64,000 nt of DNA from Pseudobacteroides sp. (GTDB lineage: Bacteria; Bacillota; Clostridia; Acetivibrionales; DSM-2933). Shown in pieces: positions 36,163 through 45,684 of this stretch (within the stretch, counting starts at the first letter, position 1; each line of letters starts with the position of its first letter). The notes under the pieces were generated by a model. It was not told the DNA's origin and did not search any database. It was given only the letters and a program-made list of their open reading frames with translations. The stretch lies in assembly GCF_036567765.1 (NCBI RefSeq), contig NZ_DATCTU010000033.1, forward strand, positions 62,001-126,000, written 5' to 3'. The position numbers were made by a program, and so were the translations under genes.

Positions 36163-38226
36163 TTACCCTAATTTAAAAGTAAAGTAAAGCCATTCTACTA
36201 GGGCATAAATTGTCCCACTTATTATAAATATACCCAATAACACTCCACCCATAAATATAAATATCATCGTCTTTAGTCTTATGAACCTCTTACCGCTACC
36301 TACGAATGGAGTAGTTGAATTTGCGTCAGGTGCAACATTTAGTCGTCCAAAAGTCAATGTAGGTAAAAACTTAAACTCTATTATATTATTTACCATGTCT
36401 CCAAAAAAGGCTAAGAGTAGAAATACTGAGTATACTATAATTAATATACCTACAAATGTTATAAACCCTCTGTAACCCTCAGCAAACTTAAAGGCTGATT
36501 TACTCTCCATTTCTTGCTTCATTACTGATAGTCTTTGCATTTCTTCCCAACTGAGGCTTTTATCCCAATTTTCAGGAAATAAACCTCTTAGCGTGGCAAC
36601 TATTTCCCTCATAGGTATTTGGTGCTCCGCTAAAAAGTCCTTTGCTTCGCTTGTCTCCAACCACTTTAATAATTGAGTATCATTGGCATAATATGTGTCA
36701 AGAACCACACAATACCCAACTTGCTCATTATATTCTATATCCAACCCCTGTTCACCTGAAGGTAATGTTGTTAACAAATATTTTAACTTCATATCATAAT
36801 ATGTTTTAAAATACTCCACTCCAGAATCTAACGTGTCTTGATCTATATTTTCAAACTTATTAAACCTTATAGTTCTACCTGTTGGTAGTAAAATGCCGCT
36901 CCTAGACCTAACTGCTTCCTTAAATGAAGTAATTACAAGTGAAGGTGTACCCCAATCTGCAATAGCTTTATCTGACTTAGCTTTTTGTGGTTGGATGTAA
37001 ATGTAATCCCTGCTTAAACCGTACTTAGCATAGTCTCCTAGTTCTTCATCTCGACCATTAGGATTAGTTTTATACAGTTTACTTGTACCTATATCAATTT
37101 TAAGATTATCTGAAAGCTTTACATCTTCTGAAAAACTATAACTACCATTATTGTTAATTAATTTTGCAGGTACAGAAACAGGGTATCTCATATTAACCAT
37201 AAAATTTGGGTCTTTCTTTTCACCGTTGAACAAAACATCCTGATATCCTCCAGAATCTTTCAAAATTTCTTTTGTAGACTTTGTTAGTCCTCTAGGCTCA
37301 GTGTTTTTTACAAAGTACTGATAGTCAGGATTGATAGCAATATAACTTCCTTTGTATGCTTCATTTACTTTAACAATATCAGTCTTTATATCCTTAGATT
37401 CACCGTAAAATGGATGTATGTGCCTGTTAAACACAAATGATCCGGAGTTCTTACTTTTTATCTGTTGCAAAGGGTCTCCGTCAGAACCTATAAAATCAGA
37501 TAAGCTCATTCTTTTATTAGGTGTAACGTCATATATTGAAAATGCATATGGTACTGCCGACCACCCCGTTGCTTCTTTACCTAACTTAGCCATGTTAAAT
37601 AACTCTTCATTAGTAACAACTGAATCACTTCCAGAAGAAGGCGACCTGTTACCAATTTCAAATGGGTAAGTAGTACCACCAATAACCATTTCAAATGTAG
37701 GCATACCAATTGTACAGTCAGTACATATTTTCTTTGTTACTTGGTTTTCACCAAAGCCTTCAACTTCTTCTGTAAAACTATTAGAACGTAACCGCTTCAT
37801 ACTCGGAGTTTGTAAACTACTAAAGTAGTTAAAAAAGTTACCTATCGAGCCTAAATTAACCTGAGTTATAGAGTCCATACCCCTTGAGAACTCATTAGTA
37901 ACATAACCTGTCATGTCACCTATAAAAGTCTTATTTAAACCCTGCAAGCTAGCTGTTGACTCGTGAACTCCACCGTTTCTTACCTCTTTTATTACATTTT
38001 TACTTCCGCTTTTTTCAATTATGTAATGTGGCTCTGACGATGAGTTCTCGTAATACCATATATTTTGTTGTGAGTTATACTCATGCTTTTTATTGTACGA
38101 TGAACTTCCATGTCCTGCACCTTCAAGTTCACTATAGTACATTTTATAAGGCTCACTACCTACTGCAAAGCAAGTACTACCTAAAAGCAATAATGCAATA
38201 AATAATAGGACAAAAAACTTCTTCAT
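36163..38226 (-). CDS. Exported membrane-anchored protein of the surface operon
   Basis: 687 residues. A signal peptide (MKKFFVLLFIALLLLGSTCFA) is followed by a long extracellular region rich in Ser, Gly, Asn and Tyr, with a short metal-like Cys pair (CTDC, around residue 168). Two C-terminal membrane segments (about 590-615 and 660-685) flank a roughly 45-residue loop, so the protein is exported and tethered. No family recognised. aaggaggagg precedes ATG 38226. It is the last gene of the unit that begins at 44763. Confidence 0.6.
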   Translation of the reverse strand: MKKFFVLLFIALLLLGSTCFAVGSEPYKMYYSELEGAGHGSSSYNKKHEYNSQQNIWYYENSSSEPHYIIEKSGSKNVIKEVRNGGVHESTASLQGLNKTFIGDMTGYVTNEFSRGMDSITQVNLGSIGNFFNYFSSLQTPSMKRLRSNSFTEEVEGFGENQVTKKICTDCTIGMPTFEMVIGGTTYPFEIGNRSPSSGSDSVVTNEELFNMAKLGKEATGWSAVPYAFSIYDVTPNKRMSLSDFIGSDGDPLQQIKSKNSGSFVFNRHIHPFYGESKDIKTDIVKVNEAYKGSYIAINPDYQYFVKNTEPRGLTKSTKEILKDSGGYQDVLFNGEKKDPNFMVNMRYPVSVPAKLINNNGSYSFSEDVKLSDNLKIDIGTSKLYKTNPNGRDEELGDYAKYGLSRDYIYIQPQKAKSDKAIADWGTPSLVITSFKEAVRSRSGILLPTGRTIRFNKFENIDQDTLDSGVEYFKTYYDMKLKYLLTTLPSGEQGLDIEYNEQVGYCVVLDTYYANDTQLLKWLETSEAKDFLAEHQIPMREIVATLRGLFPENWDKSLSWEEMQRLSVMKQEMESKSAFKFAEGYRGFITFVGILIIVYSVFLLLAFFGDMVNNIIEFKFLPTLTFGRLNVAPDANSTTPFVGSGKRFIRLKTMIFIFMGGVLLGIFIISGTIYALVEWLYFTFKLG

Positions 38227-38242
38227 TTAAACCTCCTCCTTA

Positions 38243-38437
38243 TTAGTTAGTTGTAATTCTTGATAAAGAAAAAATAACGTTATTGTGCTCCACTGTTTTT
38301 CCTTCTTTCAAATCTGCTATAAGTTTTTCAGTCTCAATTTCAGTAAAAAACTCCTGCAATAGATATGAAAAGAAATTTAAAGAAATTTCCATGATCTTAC
38401 CAGTTTTTTTGATAACTTCAACAAAATACAATTCCAT
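38243..38437 (-). CDS. Small soluble protein of the surface operon
   Basis: 64 residues, no signal or membrane segment, helical with an acidic middle (FFTEIETEKLIADLKEGKTV). aggaggatg precedes ATG 38437. It lies 16 nt upstream of the 687-residue gene. Unknown family. Confidence 0.5.
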   Translation of the reverse strand: MELYFVEVIKKTGKIMEISLNFFSYLLQEFFTEIETEKLIADLKEGKTVEHNNVIFSLSRITTN

Positions 38438-38459
38438 AAAACATCCTCCTAATATTGTT

Positions 38460-38687
38460 TTATTTTAAACATATAGTAGACAAAAAGAGTGCATAAGTCA
38501 GCAAAAAGTAGAGTATAGTGCTTATAATAAGCACTATTGATAGAATAAAAATGTATTTGTGTTTTACATTAGGAACTTTGTTTGTAAATATATTTGCTAT
38601 AATGAGACTCAACGAAGTGGTTACAAGCGGAGAAAAAATTCCGATTGGTTGAATACTAATTGCACTTAAATATTCTAAAAAATTCAT
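38460..38687 (-). CDS. Small two-pass membrane protein of the surface operon
   Basis: 75 residues from ATG 38687 (ggaggtgttaact upstream). Two hydrophobic segments (about 13-35 and 46-70) are joined by a short basic loop NKVPNVKHK. The size and topology recall small pilin-like or channel subunits, but I cannot assign a family. It starts 15 nt after the 1376-residue gene. Confidence 0.55.
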   Translation of the reverse strand: MNFLEYLSAISIQPIGIFSPLVTTSLSLIIANIFTNKVPNVKHKYIFILSIVLIISTILYFLLTYALFLSTICLK

Positions 38688-38702
38688 AGTTAACACCTCC
38701 AA

Positions 38703-41700
38703 CTAGTATCGCATATCATTTATTGATGCGTCAGGTATGATAAACCTCGTGTTAGGCAATTCGCCACTTATAATAGGTTTAGCGTTTTGCTGACTACCAG
38801 TAAACGGAGTTGGTACGTAATTGTTCTTAAGTAACACTTTGTAAGTTATAAACGCTCCATACCCGTTAGAGAATAAGTTGTTCCTGTTAGAAGGTGCTTT
38901 CGGTCCCCATGTAATGTTTAATTTATCAGATGCAGTTACAGAGTTAATTGTAAAGGTTGATGTGTACTTGTTAATAACTACACCTGTTGTGTCCTCGTTA
39001 TACCAACCTACTGGATTTGAACCACTCTTTGACTCCAGTGCTTGCTTTAATGTTTCTTCAATACGCATTGACCTTGCACCGCCAGTACGTAAGTCGTTAG
39101 GTAACCCACCCCAGTCTGTCACAACCCCGTTATGGAACTTTATATTGTAGCTATCGGATAAGACAGGGTTAGTTGACTTTGCAGGAGTGTATCTAGTGTT
39201 CATTTGATACTCCTTACCGTTAACATTAATGTACATGTTAGGAGACAGAACACTTTCAACCTTGGTCGCAAAAGAACTGTGAACGTCCGCAGAATTATAA
39301 GTAGTATTACCCCATGCTTGCTTTACGTTGTGCCCGTTAATGTTAGTACTTATATCCATAGTGTATGAAGTTAACGTAAATTTGAAATTGTTATTAGCCG
39401 CAACTCTTAGGTTACCACCAGAGTAAATAACAGGACTTCCACTAAACCCTGCAATTTTACTTTGTAAGGCTCTAGCTCGGCTGTCAACTGCAATAGTGTC
39501 ACTGTCAACCTTACCCTCACCACTGCTACTTAATGCCACACTAAAGTAACCAGTAGGGTAAAAATCTCTCATTGTCTCACCCATCATGTAGTTGTTAACC
39601 CAAGCTCCACCTGACGATGACTGGTACTTCATCAGTACTTCGGGGCGTACATGTAACTTACTGTTAGACACGTCAGTAAACCATAACTCCCCGTTATTAA
39701 ATGCTCCTGTTTGTATGTCGTTTTCAGTAGCATCAGCAGGTGCTGGAACTATTGACTTTGGAGTCCATTTATCGAGAGTTGTAGCTATACCATACGCAGG
39801 TAAATCAGTAACGTCCAATGTACTATTAGAGTTCTTTGAACCACAACCGTAACTATGATGATATGAAACAGAACTTGTGAAGTCTCCTACACTAACTGTG
39901 TCATAAGCATTTTTTATAGTAGAACTGTTAGGTGTGCCATGAATTCTTCCACCATTCGGCGATAAGCCACCCTTAAACCCTAAGCCTTGTAAGTAAGTCG
40001 GTAAAGGTTGCACCCAATCAGCATTAGTAGGTAAATCCTCAAAAGCATCTGAACTTCTCGCTAACATAAAACTCATATTAGGTGTAACTGAAGTTATACC
40101 TAAACTTGTTCCAGTCTTACTCCATTCACCTGATAGTACATAACTTAAAATATCTTTAGCTGAAGTCATGTTAGGTTTTACTGAGTATGACCAATTGTTA
40201 ACCGAGTGTGTTGTGGTATGGTAATTAGTATGCGAATAACCATCCTCGTGAGTACAAGTGTGCCCTGGACAGTCACTGCACGAAGGTAAGCTAGCAGAAG
40301 GTGAAACGCTTGACAACCCTCCAGATTTAGCTAAACTACCCCACCACTTTGCTAACTCTTGCTGATTAATGTCAGCGTCAGTTGCATCTACCTTAGTTAA
40401 GTCAGGATTTTCAACTTCCATAACTATAGCTTCAAAACCGTTGAATTTTCCTCCAGTCATTGAACAAACCCCTTGAACTAAGGTATCTGCTGGAACTTTC
40501 TTTACAAAGTCAGCACCTGTAGCTGTCTTAACTGAACTTTCATTTACCAATTTGTAGTCGTAAACTCCTGACGTTTTACAAGCGTTAGAGATTAACTTAC
40601 CTATGTCAGTTGGAGACTTAGCCTTGGTAGGATCTGACCAACCTATTACAAAAGTGTTTGCGTTAGATGGTAAATTAGCATGTCGTGGTGAGACTGGTAC
40701 AACCCCATTGACTGGAAAATTACCATTCTTAGTTCCAACTGTCTGTGTTACACCGTTTTCTCTTAACATCGACCAACTAATCTTAAATGGAACTCTTGTA
40801 ACTTGAGTCTTAATTGCAAATATTACAGGTACTGCACCACTGTACTTACTTACCGTAACATCAGCACCTTGAGCATTCTTAACAGTAACAGAGCTTGCTA
40901 AAGGTATGACATTTAAACCCGAACTAATATTTGCCCATAAAGCTGAAAATAACTTAGAGCTAAAAACTGCTTCTCCGTTTGGGATTACCTCTTCTAACCC
41001 GATGGTAGCAAATCTTGTGCCTACACTTATATCCCCTGCTGGCAACCCCGAAGCTGTCACCGCCTTTTTATTATCAGTCTCCTTTAATTCGTTTACATAA
41101 GACTGAATGCCTGACCGAATAGTATTAAACACATCAGCAGATTCGAAGTTAAACTTACCCTGACCAATGTAAAATCCGCTCTCCAACGTATCCTTTGTCA
41201 TTTTCGGCTTGAGATTGGTGAAACTAGCTGCGATTTTATTTGTCATGTTAGATGTGTTTCCAACCTTAAGATTAGCTGTACCTATGGCGAAACCGCTAGG
41301 TAACAAAGCGTCTTTAAATGTAATGTAACCAAATGCAAAAGCAGTTATATCAGCATCCTTGTAAGGCTCATTAGACATTAGTTCAGACATTGTTTTTTCA
41401 TGATAATCGTCCAAACTTGTGAATGATACTGATGTGTAAGATAAATTGTTTGACTTAGTATACCTGTAACCCGACATTCCAATAGTTAGTTTTCCTTCTT
41501 GTACATAGTCAGAGAAATTATTTGACCCCAGTAACACTGCTCTTGAACTATTGCCCATCTTCATTTTCACTGGAGAAGATAGTAAAGTCATTACCGATTT
41601 GTCCTGTACAATGTTTAATGCTTCTTGTAACGAAGGATTATCAACAGATCCGACAAGAGAAGCAAAAGGGTTGTTATACAAAGCAGTTATAGTATTAATA

Positions 41701-42833
41701 TCTTCTGGTAATCCCTCTGCAAATGTGGCACTGTTAGTATTATATTTCCAAGTACCGTCAGCATTTAAGTCCATTAGACCACCGATTTTTACTGATCGTA
41801 CAACAGAGGTAGTGTTGGCAATATCCTGAACGTAGATTAAAGAAAAGCCACCGACTCGACCATCATCATTATGGAGTTTTGGTCGCATTACATCATTTAA
41901 CATGTAGGTATTGCCAGCACCTTTTATAACAAGTGACTTTGCCCATGCAAATCTTACCCCATAATTGAACCAGTACTTGTTGTAAGTGATTTCTGATATT
42001 TTTCTGCTTTCGTAAGGCAGAATATCGTTTAACCCCTCTAAATTTGGCTCATAAAGCTTAGCCAAATCGTACATTACCTTAGCGTATTCTGTCCCTGAAA
42101 ACCAGTAGGAGTTACCTCCAGTTAACTTGTTGGGTGGATGAATAGTTATAATAGGCTCAATACAAAGTGCCCAGTCTCTTTGTATTGTTCTGTTACCGCT
42201 ACCATCTACCTGCGTAAAGTCAGATAAAAAACTTGTTAGTAAACTGTTCCCTGCAAAAGCTGATTGGATGTACTTAATGTAATCATCCAAAATCTCGGAA
42301 TTTGTATCTTTATTACTTCCAAATAACTTATCTACTAAGCCGTCATTTGGACTGGCAGACCCCTTACCTCCTGAATAATCTATCCAAGGATTACTTCCTA
42401 GTGTGTATCCGTTAGACTGGTGCTCTTTAACCATTTTAATAAACTTATTGCTTGTTGACACATTGTTTATATAGTGTGGTGTTAGTATATCAAACTTAAT
42501 CTTTTTATCTGAACTGTCTACACGTGAATTATAAGCCGCTCCTTTTACATGGACTGGAACATCTTCTGTGAAGTATAAAGCTAAAGGCAGATATTTTAAT
42601 CTTTTAAAGTCGTTAATATACTCTTCATTCCTTTTAAAATCAACTGGGTAAATTCTTACTCCAGTTATAGTAGATACATACCAGTCAACATTTATATCTG
42701 TTTTTCCTGATATTGTAGAACCACTAGGTGAACTATCTACACTTGGAAATACTTGTAATGCTGTAACAGGAACGCATATAGTTAACAACATAATAGCAAT
42801 TAAACATATACAAACTTTACTTTTTAAGCTCAT
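38703..42833 (-). CDS. Giant exported protein (1376 residues), unknown family
   Basis: A signal peptide (MSLKSKVCICLIAIMLLTIC, cleavage likely near VTALQ) precedes a very long, Ser/Thr/Asn/Gly-rich extracellular chain without a membrane anchor or cell-wall sorting motif. Near residue 850 sits a compact Cys/His cluster, CSDCPGHTCTHEDGYSH, that could bind zinc or form disulphides, followed by a His-rich segment. A second CGSK site lies near residue 1025. The C terminus is beta-rich. I infer a cell-surface or matrix protein working with the SLH protein encoded upstream. aaaggggtt precedes the ATG. It is the largest gene of the element. Confidence 0.6.
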   Translation of the reverse strand: MSLKSKVCICLIAIMLLTICVPVTALQVFPSVDSSPSGSTISGKTDINVDWYVSTITGVRIYPVDFKRNEEYINDFKRLKYLPLALYFTEDVPVHVKGAAYNSRVDSSDKKIKFDILTPHYINNVSTSNKFIKMVKEHQSNGYTLGSNPWIDYSGGKGSASPNDGLVDKLFGSNKDTNSEILDDYIKYIQSAFAGNSLLTSFLSDFTQVDGSGNRTIQRDWALCIEPIITIHPPNKLTGGNSYWFSGTEYAKVMYDLAKLYEPNLEGLNDILPYESRKISEITYNKYWFNYGVRFAWAKSLVIKGAGNTYMLNDVMRPKLHNDDGRVGGFSLIYVQDIANTTSVVRSVKIGGLMDLNADGTWKYNTNSATFAEGLPEDINTITALYNNPFASLVGSVDNPSLQEALNIVQDKSVMTLLSSPVKMKMGNSSRAVLLGSNNFSDYVQEGKLTIGMSGYRYTKSNNLSYTSVSFTSLDDYHEKTMSELMSNEPYKDADITAFAFGYITFKDALLPSGFAIGTANLKVGNTSNMTNKIAASFTNLKPKMTKDTLESGFYIGQGKFNFESADVFNTIRSGIQSYVNELKETDNKKAVTASGLPAGDISVGTRFATIGLEEVIPNGEAVFSSKLFSALWANISSGLNVIPLASSVTVKNAQGADVTVSKYSGAVPVIFAIKTQVTRVPFKISWSMLRENGVTQTVGTKNGNFPVNGVVPVSPRHANLPSNANTFVIGWSDPTKAKSPTDIGKLISNACKTSGVYDYKLVNESSVKTATGADFVKKVPADTLVQGVCSMTGGKFNGFEAIVMEVENPDLTKVDATDADINQQELAKWWGSLAKSGGLSSVSPSASLPSCSDCPGHTCTHEDGYSHTNYHTTTHSVNNWSYSVKPNMTSAKDILSYVLSGEWSKTGTSLGITSVTPNMSFMLARSSDAFEDLPTNADWVQPLPTYLQGLGFKGGLSPNGGRIHGTPNSSTIKNAYDTVSVGDFTSSVSYHHSYGCGSKNSNSTLDVTDLPAYGIATTLDKWTPKSIVPAPADATENDIQTGAFNNGELWFTDVSNSKLHVRPEVLMKYQSSSGGAWVNNYMMGETMRDFYPTGYFSVALSSSGEGKVDSDTIAVDSRARALQSKIAGFSGSPVIYSGGNLRVAANNNFKFTLTSYTMDISTNINGHNVKQAWGNTTYNSADVHSSFATKVESVLSPNMYINVNGKEYQMNTRYTPAKSTNPVLSDSYNIKFHNGVVTDWGGLPNDLRTGGARSMRIEETLKQALESKSGSNPVGWYNEDTTGVVINKYTSTFTINSVTASDKLNITWGPKAPSNRNNLFSNGYGAFITYKVLLKNNYVPTPFTGSQQNAKPIISGELPNTRFIIPDASINDMRY

Positions 42834-42851
42834 GATTTTAACCCCTTTCTT

Positions 42852-44156
42852 TTAGTTATCTAAACTATCTCCCCAATATTTGCCTATTGTTTTGGATATA
42901 TTAAATACTACTGTTAAAGCCTCGGCACGAGTTAAAGTCTTCAAAGCTCCAACTTGGCCGTTACCGAATCCATTTATAATGCCTCTCTTGTTTAACTCGA
43001 ATATGCTCATGTACAACGGCAATGGCAGTGAGGATTTGTTAACACTTGCATCGAAAACCACTTTACTGACAGACCTTCCATTTAAATAATCCTTAAGATT
43101 GGTTGAAACACGCTTACTACTGCCTACAACACCTGTTTCATCCTCAACAACTGAAGTGATGTACTTAGTTTCTATATTAATCTGCATGTCACTAAATATA
43201 CTTTTATAATCATTTGGCTTACTCCAATCAGCAAAGTAACCTGTTCTATACTTGCTATTATTGTTAGCCTCTATACCACCCCACAGTCTCCAACAACGTG
43301 CAGTGATATATGCCATCTCCGCTCTGGTTATAGGTTTGGCTAATTCTTCTTTACTGTATAACCCATATAGAGGACTAGCTGAAGTCACTACAAAATAATT
43401 ATAGGCTTGTCTATACCAATCCGTTTTGGTGACAATTCCATCAATAGAAGCCTTATCAAGGGTATCTCCATATTTATATTCGCCATCTCTACCTGTTGCA
43501 CAAAAATATAACATCTTTAAAAATTCGGCTCTTGTCACTTCGGCAGTTCCGTCAAAGAATAATTTAGCATCTATTGACCTCCCACCGATCATTCCACTTG
43601 CTACACCTAAACCTACGTACTTGGCATACCACTCGTTACCTGTAAAATCAGGTTTACCAGTGCTAGGATTGGTGTAAGGGAATGCTCTTTTTACAGCTTC
43701 ATTTACCTGACTTTGTATTCTAGGGTTGCTTATAATATCAAGTATGGTAGCTCCCTTATTAACCCCCTGCGGTAAGGACTCTAATGACTTTGTATTATAC
43801 TTACTGCTGTGAAAGCTTTCCCCATACCTTATGGCCATCATTGATAATGGGTCTAAATTGCACTTTTGGTCTAATGTCAGCATGGAGTACTTCGCCCACG
43901 CAGTTTGGTTGAAATAATCAGCAATAGGTGTTAACTGTTTTGATACTTTTACTCTTCCTTCTGGTAAGTTATCCTGCCATGAACCGTCAGACCATATAGT
44001 TCCTCCTGAACCGTAGTCAGATATGCCTCTTTTTTCTGTTGTTCCTGTATTTACCAATTTCACACTATCAAGCCCTGCTGTTTGAGCCAAAACTGACGAA
44101 GTCGGAAATAAAAAAGTAGTTACTATAAGTGTAGTTGCAACAATTGTTCTTATCAT
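42852..44156 (-). CDS. Exported SLH-domain protein
   Basis: 434 residues with a signal peptide (MIRTIVATTLIVTTFLFPTS...LAQ). Three S-layer homology motifs can be seen, each with the characteristic TRAE: VTRAEFLKMLYF, PITRAEMAYITARCW and TLTRAEALTVVFNISK. The spacing between repeats is longer than usual because of insertions. SLH domains bind pyruvylated secondary wall polymers, so this protein probably anchors the operon's products to the cell wall. ttagggggtttt-type purine-rich sequence precedes the ATG. Confidence 0.8.
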   Translation of the reverse strand: MIRTIVATTLIVTTFLFPTSSVLAQTAGLDSVKLVNTGTTEKRGISDYGSGGTIWSDGSWQDNLPEGRVKVSKQLTPIADYFNQTAWAKYSMLTLDQKCNLDPLSMMAIRYGESFHSSKYNTKSLESLPQGVNKGATILDIISNPRIQSQVNEAVKRAFPYTNPSTGKPDFTGNEWYAKYVGLGVASGMIGGRSIDAKLFFDGTAEVTRAEFLKMLYFCATGRDGEYKYGDTLDKASIDGIVTKTDWYRQAYNYFVVTSASPLYGLYSKEELAKPITRAEMAYITARCWRLWGGIEANNNSKYRTGYFADWSKPNDYKSIFSDMQINIETKYITSVVEDETGVVGSSKRVSTNLKDYLNGRSVSKVVFDASVNKSSLPLPLYMSIFELNKRGIINGFGNGQVGALKTLTRAEALTVVFNISKTIGKYWGDSLDN

Positions 44157-44169
44157 TTTAAAACCCCCT

Positions 44170-44763
44170 TTAGTTATTTTGAAAAAACTGATTAAACAAT
44201 TTAACTTTTAATGTGGTAAGCTCAGAAGGTACAGAAAATAGCTCACTTACTAAAAAAGCCAGTTTATCCTCATTTAGTACTTCGAGCTCCTTCTGTATTT
44301 CCCGAAAAGTTTGCTTGCGTAAAAAACTAATTTCCGCAGTTAATTCATCAAAGCAATATGCTCTGCTGTGAGTATTTGGTATTAGGGGAAATACACCTGG
44401 TTGAAAGTACATACTTGGATTGACGTTACATTTGACTAAGAAAAATTGAAATTCAGCTGCTAAAAACTCTTCTTCTGAACCATCAGCTATTAAGTGGATT
44501 AAATTGCTTCCAATAACATTACGAATTACTTGTGAAGCTCTTGCTAATAATAACCGCACTCCACTTGTGCTGATACCAAGACTGTCTGCTGCTTTTGAAT
44601 TTCCATGCTGTAAAGCTATGCTTACCTTTTTGGCAAACTTACGATTCTGAGTCCAACTTCCACTTGAAATGTAATCTTGAATTTCTTGTAGAAGCTCTAC
44701 CCTTTCTAAAGATAAGTCTTTTCTTGCTAGTGCATCTTTCAACTCTCTAAAAATTGACTTCAA
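44170..44763 (-). CDS. Sigma-factor-like HTH protein, first gene of the surface operon
   Basis: 197 residues with a TTG start at 44763, 7 nt after aggaggtg. The central segment SIALQHGNSKAADSLGISTSG and VRLLLARASQVIRNVIG reads like a sigma-70 region 4 helix-turn-helix. The rest is helical and unrecognised. It is 13 nt upstream of the SLH gene, so I infer a dedicated regulator of the surface operon. It could equally be a phage-type late regulator. Confidence 0.55.
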   Translation of the reverse strand: MKSIFRELKDALARKDLSLERVELLQEIQDYISSGSWTQNRKFAKKVSIALQHGNSKAADSLGISTSGVRLLLARASQVIRNVIGSNLIHLIADGSEEEFLAAEFQFFLVKCNVNPSMYFQPGVFPLIPNTHSRAYCFDELTAEISFLRKQTFREIQKELEVLNEDKLAFLVSELFSVPSELTTLKVKLFNQFFQNN

Positions 44764-44817
44764 CTCTTGACACCTCCTGAATTAATTAATTTAATGACTT
44801 TTATGTAACTTTTTTGC

Positions 44818-44866
44818 AAAAAGCAACACAAGAAGCAAATTTAAAAAGATAAATGTGTTGCTTTTT
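44818..44866 (-). promoter_or_regulatory. Terminator-like hairpin in the surface operon leader
   Basis: AAAAAGCAACACA (44818-44830) and TGTGTTGCTTTTT (44854-44866) are perfect complements over 13 bp with a 23-nt loop. On the minus strand it ends in TTTTTGC only about 55 nt before the first gene. With no gene just upstream, this looks like an attenuator or transcription-blocking element. Confidence 0.6.
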
Positions 44867-45252
44867 CAAAAATTATATTTTCAGGTTAGACGCATAGAAA
44901 CTAAAGTCACTAAAAGTTACAAAAATTATTAAAAAACTTTCAAATAAATATAACTTTTTCTTTTGTATCTTTTCATTCAAAAATATTTTGTATCAGAAAA
45001 TTAGTCACAAAGATTAATTTTTTATATTCTATTTTTTTTATAAACGCAGAAATTTAAGGACTTTTCAGCTAAAAAATATTTGTTACGCTAAATTAACCTA
45101 AAATAAGTCACAAATTCAGTCACAAGATTTCTACTACATCGTAACCAAATTTTATGAAAATAATTCCTGTAACAAATCTACTGTACTGTCTAAATTCTTT
45201 GTAGACTGAGTTTACAAAACGCTGTGTCATGTAAATTCAAGAAGAAATGGAC

Positions 45253-45286
45253 ACAAAAAAAACAGGTGATTGCTTTGTCACCTGTT
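45253..45286 (-). terminator. Terminator of the toxin/immunity-like pair
   Basis: AACAGGTGA and TCACCTGTT (9-bp stem, 8-nt loop) followed on the minus strand by TTTTTTTTG. Confidence 0.85.
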
Positions 45287-45330
45287 CCAATACCGCATTC
45301 TACTATATTAAATTCAAATATACAATATGA

Positions 45331-45666
45331 CTATTTGTTTTCTTCATCAATCATCTTAAGTGCAGTTGCGATTTGTGGGAAATCGTTTTGTCTACAATTA
45401 TTATCTGTTATTTCCTTTAGTGTAAACTGCTCAATCTTGCCGCCAACTTGCCTTTCATATTCAAATACTTTTTTATTATAAGTTACAACGACACCATATT
45501 CATTCATTTCTTCATCTTCCATAAAAGAAACTAATAATAATTCGGCTATGTCAAACCCCTTTTCAATTAATATAGACCTAAGTTCATCCCAATCTGAATC
45601 AGTCCTAATGTAATCCGTTAACTCATTAATATCCTGTATATAATTCTTTTCTTGTGTAGTAAACAT
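45331..45666 (-). CDS. Probable immunity protein
   Basis: 111 residues, acidic, soluble, beginning MFTTQEKNYIQDINELTDYI and predicted to be mixed alpha/beta (YGVVVTYNKKVFEYERQVGG). It lies 18 nt downstream of the deaminase-like toxin gene with its own taggaggggtt site, followed by a strong terminator. No family recognised. Small acidic proteins directly downstream of polymorphic toxins are usually their immunity proteins, and this is the basis of the call. Confidence 0.5.
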   Translation of the reverse strand: MFTTQEKNYIQDINELTDYIRTDSDWDELRSILIEKGFDIAELLLVSFMEDEEMNEYGVVVTYNKKVFEYERQVGGKIEQFTLKEITDNNCRQNDFPQIATALKMIDEENK

Positions 45667-45684
45667 AAATAACCCCTCCTAAAA

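Larger units (their letters stand above)
44764..45330. other. Intergenic region, 567 bp
   Basis: No gene. It holds the long leader of the surface operon with a perfect hairpin (44818-44866) and, at the other end, the terminator of the toxin-like pair (45253-45286). The middle is extremely AT-rich with scattered CACAAA words and no clear promoter. Confidence 0.5.

Noticed and set aside
44164-44763. Confident sigma-factor assignment
   Set aside because: Only a region-4-like helix-turn-helix is visible and no region 2 can be read, so it is left as sigma-like.
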